Shown in pieces: positions 7,818-10,725 of a DNA stretch of 10,725 nt; positions within the stretch are counted from its first letter, which is position 1; the number at the start of each line of letters is the position of its first letter. A program made the translations under genes and the position numbers. Source of the DNA: Fidelibacterota bacterium (GTDB lineage: Bacteria; Fidelibacterota; UBA2242). The notes beneath the pieces are model-generated. The model ran no database searches, had not been told where the DNA came from, and saw only the letters and a program-made list of their open reading frames with translations. Location: contig QNCV01000063.1 in NCBI GenBank assembly GCA_003645845.1, positions 1-10,725 of the forward strand, given 5' to 3'.

Positions 7818-7852
7818 TGGGAATATTTGGGATTTCTCCCCACATCTACCCA
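7818..7852. promoter_or_regulatory. Putative MraZ operator: four TGGGN boxes on a 10-bp period, two per strand
   Basis: On the plus strand the boxes read TGGGA (7818-7822), TGGGA (7828-7832), CCCCA (7838-7842) and ACCCA (7848-7852), all separated by exactly 5 nt. Read on the minus strand they are TGGGT, TGGGG, TCCCA, TCCCA, so the array is two direct pairs facing each other about an axis at 7835. In E. coli MraZ binds TGGGN repeats separated by 5 nt upstream of its own gene, so box sequence and spacing fit. The array begins at the -10 element and covers the likely transcription start, a position suited to repression. The same bases could form an imperfect hairpin in the leader RNA. Confidence 0.8.
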
Positions 7853-7854
7853 CA

Positions 7855-7883
7855 ATTATAGGATAAAATACATATATAGTCAA
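7855..7883 (-). promoter_or_regulatory. Sigma70-type promoter of the mraZ/dcw operon
   Basis: Read on the minus strand, TTGACT (7883-7878) is followed after exactly 17 bp by TATAAT (7860-7855). This is a one-mismatch -35 and a perfect -10 at the ideal spacing for the housekeeping sigma factor. The predicted start falls near 7848, giving a leader of about 48 nt before the mraZ ATG at 7800. The -35 overlaps one arm of an AT-rich inverted repeat and the region just after the -10 enters the TGGGN box array. Caveat: in Bacteroidota the main sigma factor prefers a different consensus (TTTG / TAnnTTTG), so the host must use a conventional sigma70 for this to work as read. Confidence 0.75.
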
Positions 7884-7905
7884 GAAAAATATTTAATTTT
7901 CTTGA
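7880..7905. repeat. AT-rich inverted repeat overlapping the mraZ -35 element
   Basis: TCAAGAAAA (7880-7888) and TTTTCTTGA (7897-7905) form a perfect 9-bp inverted repeat around an 8-nt spacer. A further pair, ATAGTC (7876-7881) and GACTAT (7910-7915), sits at the outer edge, with its inner bases overlapping the first pair. It lies about 27 nt after the rodZ-like stop codon and runs into the -35 hexamer of the mraZ promoter. It is not GC-rich and has no separate T-run after the stem, so it is a poor intrinsic terminator. A second regulator's operator site is possible. Function unknown. Confidence 0.5.
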
Positions 7906-7932
7906 GTGCGACTATGCTATTTGGAGATTATT

Positions 7933-8727
7933 TTAGCGATTAAGCAGCGTAGAGCGGATGATTCCGTCTTTGGTTATAATGGCTCGGGTTGGGATTCCGG
8001 CATTTCCGATAGGGCCGAGTGCCTTATTATTTAACCAGAGTTCGACTTTTGTCGGTCGGCCGACCCGAACATCAAACTGGGTTTCGGCTTTCCATTCTTT
8101 GCGTATATTGGGTTGATAATTCGCCTCGGTTGTATCTTTCCCGTCGGTAATAACCCGAACCCAGCATGTATCGCTGGTGGTTATTAACAAGGTTAATTTT
8201 TCGGGAGCGGGTGTTACCGGATTGGTTTTTTCTTCGATAGGTCCTTCGGTTGTCGCAGTCGTATCAACATCTTCGATAGGAACCGGCAGTTTTTCGGTGA
8301 CGGGGTTGACGGGCGCCGGTTTATTTTTTTCTTCTTCCATCAAAACCTGTTTTAAAATCGAAATCAGGAAAATCAGGACAACCAGCACGACTGTAATTGC
8401 AGCGACATTGCGTTTCTTTACCGTTTCGACGACGGGACCGGTTTTTTGGGATAAAAATGAGTTAGTGCTATCACGCTTCTCTGGTTCTGTCTCTTCCTGG
8501 ACTTTGCCGATAAATATTTCGTAATCCCGGAGAACTTTTTTCGGGTCCAGCTCGATTTCAATTGCATATGCCTTTAAGAATAAACGTACATAGGTTTCCG
8601 GAAGTCCGGAGAATTCTCCGGCTTCAAAGGCGGCGAGGACCGATTTGCTGATTTTTATTTTATTGGAAATCTGTTCCAGCGAAATTCCCAGTGATTCCCG
8701 ATGTTTTTTAAGCTCTTCATAAAACAT
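7933..8727 (-). CDS. RodZ-like protein: N-terminal helix-turn-helix, one membrane segment, C-terminal DUF4115
   Basis: This 264-residue protein has the RodZ architecture. RodZ is a bitopic protein that links the MreB cytoskeleton to the wall elongation machinery. Residues 3-70 form an HTH_25/Xre-like domain (LKKHRESLGISLEQISNKIK and SKSVLAAFEAGEF, with LPETYVRLFLKAYA). A charged linker follows, then one hydrophobic segment at about 107-126. A Pro/Thr/Glu-rich periplasmic spacer (about 131-177) leads to a beta-rich C-terminal domain of about 178-258 with LTLLITTSDTCWVRVITDG, typical of DUF4115. The ATG at 8727 opens directly into the HTH, and CAGG lies about 9 nt upstream. It sits between maf and mraZ, a shape gene beside the division cluster. 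An alternative is a membrane-bound transcription regulator, because such HTH proteins are often annotated that way. I leave the symbol blank because MreB interaction cannot be shown. Confidence 0.85.
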   Translation of the reverse strand: MFYEELKKHRESLGISLEQISNKIKISKSVLAAFEAGEFSGLPETYVRLFLKAYAIEIELDPKKVLRDYEIFIGKVQEETEPEKRDSTNSFLSQKTGPVVETVKKRNVAAITVVLVVLIFLISILKQVLMEEEKNKPAPVNPVTEKLPVPIEDVDTTATTEGPIEEKTNPVTPAPEKLTLLITTSDTCWVRVITDGKDTTEANYQPNIRKEWKAETQFDVRVGRPTKVELWLNNKALGPIGNAGIPTRAIITKDGIIRSTLLNR

Positions 8728-8745
8728 ATTTTAAACCTGCTATCT

Positions 8746-8758
8746 GTTGATCGTCAAC
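8746..8758. repeat. Short inverted repeat in the leader of the rodZ-like gene
   Basis: GTTGA (8746-8750) and TCAAC (8754-8758) are perfect inverted arms around TCG, 18 nt upstream of the rodZ-like start codon. Just further upstream are two direct copies of TAAATATT (8763-8770 and 8772-8779). The maf to rodZ gap is 74 nt and otherwise holds no obvious complete promoter. The repeat is short enough to be chance. Confidence 0.3.
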
Positions 8759-8801
8759 GGTCTAAATATTGTAAATATTATAGCCAAATTCAATATAAAG
8801 T

Positions 8802-9404
8802 TTAGAGTAAAGATTTTAAATTTGCGAGACAGCACCGGATGAAATGAGCGATGGGAAAACCGACAACATTATAAAAACAGCCGTTAATCTTCCGGACGAA
8901 AATCGCGCTGAAATCCTGAATTCCGTAGGAGCCGGCTTTATCGAAGGGAGAGTAGTTATCAATGTACAGGTTAATCATGTCGTCACTTAATTGGTGGAAG
9001 TGAACCTCTGTTTTTTCAACATCGGTGACGTACTTTTTATTATTTGAGTTCAGGATGCAGTAACCGGTATAAACCACATGGGTTGTTCCACTAAGCCGTC
9101 TCAGCATTCCTTGTGCGTCGGCTTTATTTTTAGGTTTTTCAAGGATATGATCATCCTTGACGACAATCGTATCCGCGCCGATAATCCAGGCATCGTCAAA
9201 ATTAACGGCGACGTCAAAGGCTTTGGCTTTTGCATGATTCTGAACCAGAATATCCGGCCTGGTATGTTCATCTCCCGGTTCATGATAGTTTGATTTCTGC
9301 ACGGAAAAATCAATTCCCGCCAGCTGCAAAATCTGTCTCCGGCGGGGCGAAGCAGACGCCAGAATTATCGGTTTACCATACCAATTGACAATTTTATTGA
9401 TCAT
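8802..9404 (-). CDS. maf: Maf family nucleoside triphosphate pyrophosphatase (YhdE-type, dTTP/UTP)
   Basis: Maf proteins hydrolyse nucleoside triphosphates to monophosphates and pyrophosphate in the cytoplasm, removing modified or surplus nucleotides. Overexpression of Maf in Bacillus subtilis blocks septation. The 200-residue protein shows LASASPRRR at 15-23 (phosphate-binding loop), GADT at 76-79 with the metal-linked aspartate, MLRRLSGTTHVVYTG near 100-114, DKAGSYGIQ at 155-163 and NVVGFPI at 179-185. The SPRR and DKAGxYGIQ...NVVG motifs match the YhdE-type subfamily (dTTP/UTP) rather than the YceF-type (7-methyl-GTP). Substrate is inferred from motif only. About 12 residues precede the usual family start, but the ATG at 9404 overlaps the upstream gene's stop as ATGA, supporting it by coupling. 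No residue looks missing. Confidence 0.95.
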   Translation of the reverse strand: MINKIVNWYGKPIILASASPRRRQILQLAGIDFSVQKSNYHEPGDEHTRPDILVQNHAKAKAFDVAVNFDDAWIIGADTIVVKDDHILEKPKNKADAQGMLRRLSGTTHVVYTGYCILNSNNKKYVTDVEKTEVHFHQLSDDMINLYIDNYSPFDKAGSYGIQDFSAIFVRKINGCFYNVVGFPIAHFIRCCLANLKSLL

Positions 9405-10725
9405 CCGCTTTTCACCATCTTACCGATAAAACTGTCTTTGTCATCAGACTCACTGGCCATGGCTTCAATCTTGTAGATGTAAATTCCTTTAGCGACTTTG
9501 TCACCGAAGTCATCTTCGCCATTCCAGTAAATAGCATTAAAACCGGGCAGATAGATTTCTCCGGTTTCCAATGTTCTAACCTTTAATCCCCGAACGGTAT
9601 AGATTGTACATTTGATCGTTGCCGGATGGGTTAGTTGAAAGGTGATATCCGTTGATGAGGAGAAGGGGTTTGGAAAATTGACAATCCTTTCAATGGCGAA
9701 TTTTGATGAGGAGAGAAGGGTGAAAATTCCGGTTTTTTCGGATGAATTGTTCGCATTATCCCAGGCGGTGACCGTTATACTGTGTTCACCGGGAGATAAA
9801 TCCGGCATCGGAAATACAACCGAACCCGATGAATCGCTGTTGTTGTCATAGGTAAAATATTCGGTAGCAATATATGCCATCGTCTCATCGTTATCGAAAA
9901 CGAGTGAAATATCGTGTCCCATCTGACCGGCGATATTAACCCCCAGTGGATCGCTTATGCTGATATTAAACTCGCTTTCCGGATTGACAACATCGCCACT
10001 TTTGAAAACCAATTCACTGAATCCGATCCTGATCTCGGGACCGGTTGTGTCGATTACGGTTTCTGAGCCGGAGTAATAGACGGGTGCATAATAGCCTGCA
10101 ACTTCGACACCTGTATTTTTATTCCAACCCGAAACTGTGATTTTTCCACTCAAACCGGCGTAATTCAGGTCCTTTGGAATAAAAAAGCGGGAGGAAAACG
10201 CATCGGTATTGAAGGTGATGATGCCGTTGAATAGAAGCTTCCCGGGAAGTACGTAGGACATTGATTGTATTGTGCCGTTATCGGCTGTCCAATACCGGGT
10301 TACCTGTCTGTCGCTGTCGAATAATTTGATGATTCCGCTTCCGTTGAAGTTCTCATTATCCTTGTCAACAGAACCTTTGACGGAAATGCCGGAAAGGGTT
10401 TTCAGGGTATCGGATTGTAAGCTTTGGAATGTCACGGCTTCAGTGGGTAATGCCAAATATAAAGCCGGATCCCCGAACAGAATGTATTTTTCATTATTTT
10501 CATTGATACCGCTTCCTGAACAGGAAATAGATTCAAGGACTTCTCCGATCCGTATTCTGTTTGCGGTTTTGCTGTTGAAAAGATTGGTGATCCAGCCGTT
10601 CACAAAACTGGCATTGTAAGCGCCGTATGTAGCCCGGCTGGCAGCCAAAGCGGCAATTCCACCATCGTTCTGTTCAATGACGAGTTCTTCCGGGAAGCAG
10701 CTGCCGGAAATATCATCGAATTGTC
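9401..10725 (-). CDS. porU: PorU-like type IX secretion sortase (C25 peptidase family), 3' part; gene continues past window edge
   Basis: PorU is the cell-surface sortase of the type IX secretion system: it cleaves C-terminal signals of secreted proteins and attaches them to lipopolysaccharide. About 441 codons are visible, open to base 10725, so the N-terminal region and the catalytic Cys/His lie outside. The visible part starts with the end of the C25 domain (QFDDISGSCFPEELVIEQ, then IAALAASRATYGAYN) and reaches the family motif YILFGDPALYLALP near 10486-10445. A beta-rich module follows. GVNIAGQMGHDISLVFDND and SPGEHSITVTAWDNANNSS, around 9950-9730, are strongly PorU-like. The last about 90 residues (9691-9407) form a FlgD-like/T9SS type A sorting domain: NFPNPFSSSTDI, then IYWNGEDDFGDKVAKGIYIYKI. 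It could be a different C25 protease with a sorting domain, but the mid-region motifs favour PorU. It is translationally coupled to maf. Confidence 0.82.
   Translation of the reverse strand, partial: QFDDISGSCFPEELVIEQNDGGIAALAASRATYGAYNASFVNGWITNLFNSKTANRIRIGEVLESISCSGSGINENNEKYILFGDPALYLALPTEAVTFQSLQSDTLKTLSGISVKGSVDKDNENFNGSGIIKLFDSDRQVTRYWTADNGTIQSMSYVLPGKLLFNGIITFNTDAFSSRFFIPKDLNYAGLSGKITVSGWNKNTGVEVAGYYAPVYYSGSETVIDTTGPEIRIGFSELVFKSGDVVNPESEFNISISDPLGVNIAGQMGHDISLVFDNDETMAYIATEYFTYDNNSDSSGSVVFPMPDLSPGEHSITVTAWDNANNSSEKTGIFTLLSSSKFAIERIVNFPNPFSSSTDITFQLTHPATIKCTIYTVRGLKVRTLETGEIYLPGFNAIYWNGEDDFGDKVAKGIYIYKIEAMASESDDKDSFIGKMVKSG

Noticed and set aside
7880..7905. Inverted repeat as an intrinsic terminator for the rodZ-like gene
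   Set aside because: The stem is almost all A-T pairs and the T-run sits inside the arm rather than after it. I list it only as an inverted repeat.
8177..8524. Plus-strand open frame of 115 codons rich in Ser, Thr and Val
   Set aside because: It is the mirror of the low-complexity linker and membrane segment of the rodZ-like gene. The composition follows from the other strand.
8777..8782. TATAAT hexamer upstream of the rodZ-like gene (minus strand)
   Set aside because: It is a perfect -10, but no acceptable -35 lies at 16-18 bp and it is not a proper extended -10. In AT-rich DNA this is likely chance, so I do not call a promoter.
10272..10619. Plus-strand open frame of 115 codons
   Set aside because: It is antisense to the porU-like gene, whose family motifs span the same bases; no initiation signal is visible.
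1..10725. CRISPR array, transposon ends, tRNA or rRNA gene
   Set aside because: I saw no regularly spaced long repeats, transposase-like frames, cloverleaf-like segments or rRNA-like stretches. Coding density is near complete and all genes are vertical-type housekeeping genes.

Overview
The window is a compact stretch of a bacterial chromosome in which every recognisable gene lies on the minus strand, so transcription runs from high to low coordinates. It holds the first part of a division and cell wall (dcw) cluster in canonical order (mraZ, rsmH, ftsL, ftsI, murE, murF, mraY, start of murD). Upstream lie a RodZ-like gene, a Maf nucleotide pyrophosphatase gene, and the 3' part of a type IX secretion (T9SS) sortase gene of the PorU / C25 peptidase type.

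Organism: the PorU-type protein with a C-terminal FlgD-like/T9SS sorting domain points to the Fibrobacterota-Chlorobiota-Bacteroidota (FCB) superphylum. MurE carries the DNPR motif of meso-diaminopimelate ligases, which fits a Gram-negative type wall. GC content looks intermediate, and the penicillin-binding protein ends in a PASTA domain. I would guess a less-studied FCB lineage (Marinimicrobia, KSB1, Calditrichota or Ignavibacteria-like) rather than a classical Bacteroidales or Flavobacteriales member. That placement is inference and cannot be settled from this window.

Layout from the upstream end: 10725-9401, porU-like 3' part, cut by the window edge; 9404-8802, maf, overlapping porU by 4 nt; 8727-7933, rodZ-like, after a 74-nt gap; 7932-7801, a 132-nt regulatory region; 7800-7348, mraZ; 7325-6402, rsmH; 6433-6089, ftsL, overlapping rsmH by 32 nt; 6085-4082, ftsI; 4082-2625, murE; 2628-1276, murF; 1275-172, mraY; 175-1, murD start. 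From ftsI to murD the genes touch or overlap (TAATG, ATGA, TAA-ATG, ATGA), a translationally coupled operon with no room for internal terminators.

The 7801-7932 region is the main control point. It carries a near-consensus promoter (TTGACT, 17 bp, TATAAT) followed by four TGGGN-type MraZ boxes on an exact 10-bp period. Two boxes lie on each strand, so the whole is palindromic. This implies MraZ autoregulation of the cluster through an operator whose symmetry differs from the all-direct repeats described for E. coli.

Together the genes supply the lipid I pathway (MurD/E/F, MraY), septal transpeptidation (FtsI), divisome assembly (FtsL), a ribosome methyltransferase (RsmH), a shape protein (RodZ-like), a division-linked nucleotide pyrophosphatase (Maf) and a surface-protein sortase (PorU-like). 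I see no mobile element, CRISPR array or RNA gene. The window is mostly conserved housekeeping DNA, and its most distinctive parts are the operator design and the T9SS gene next to dcw.
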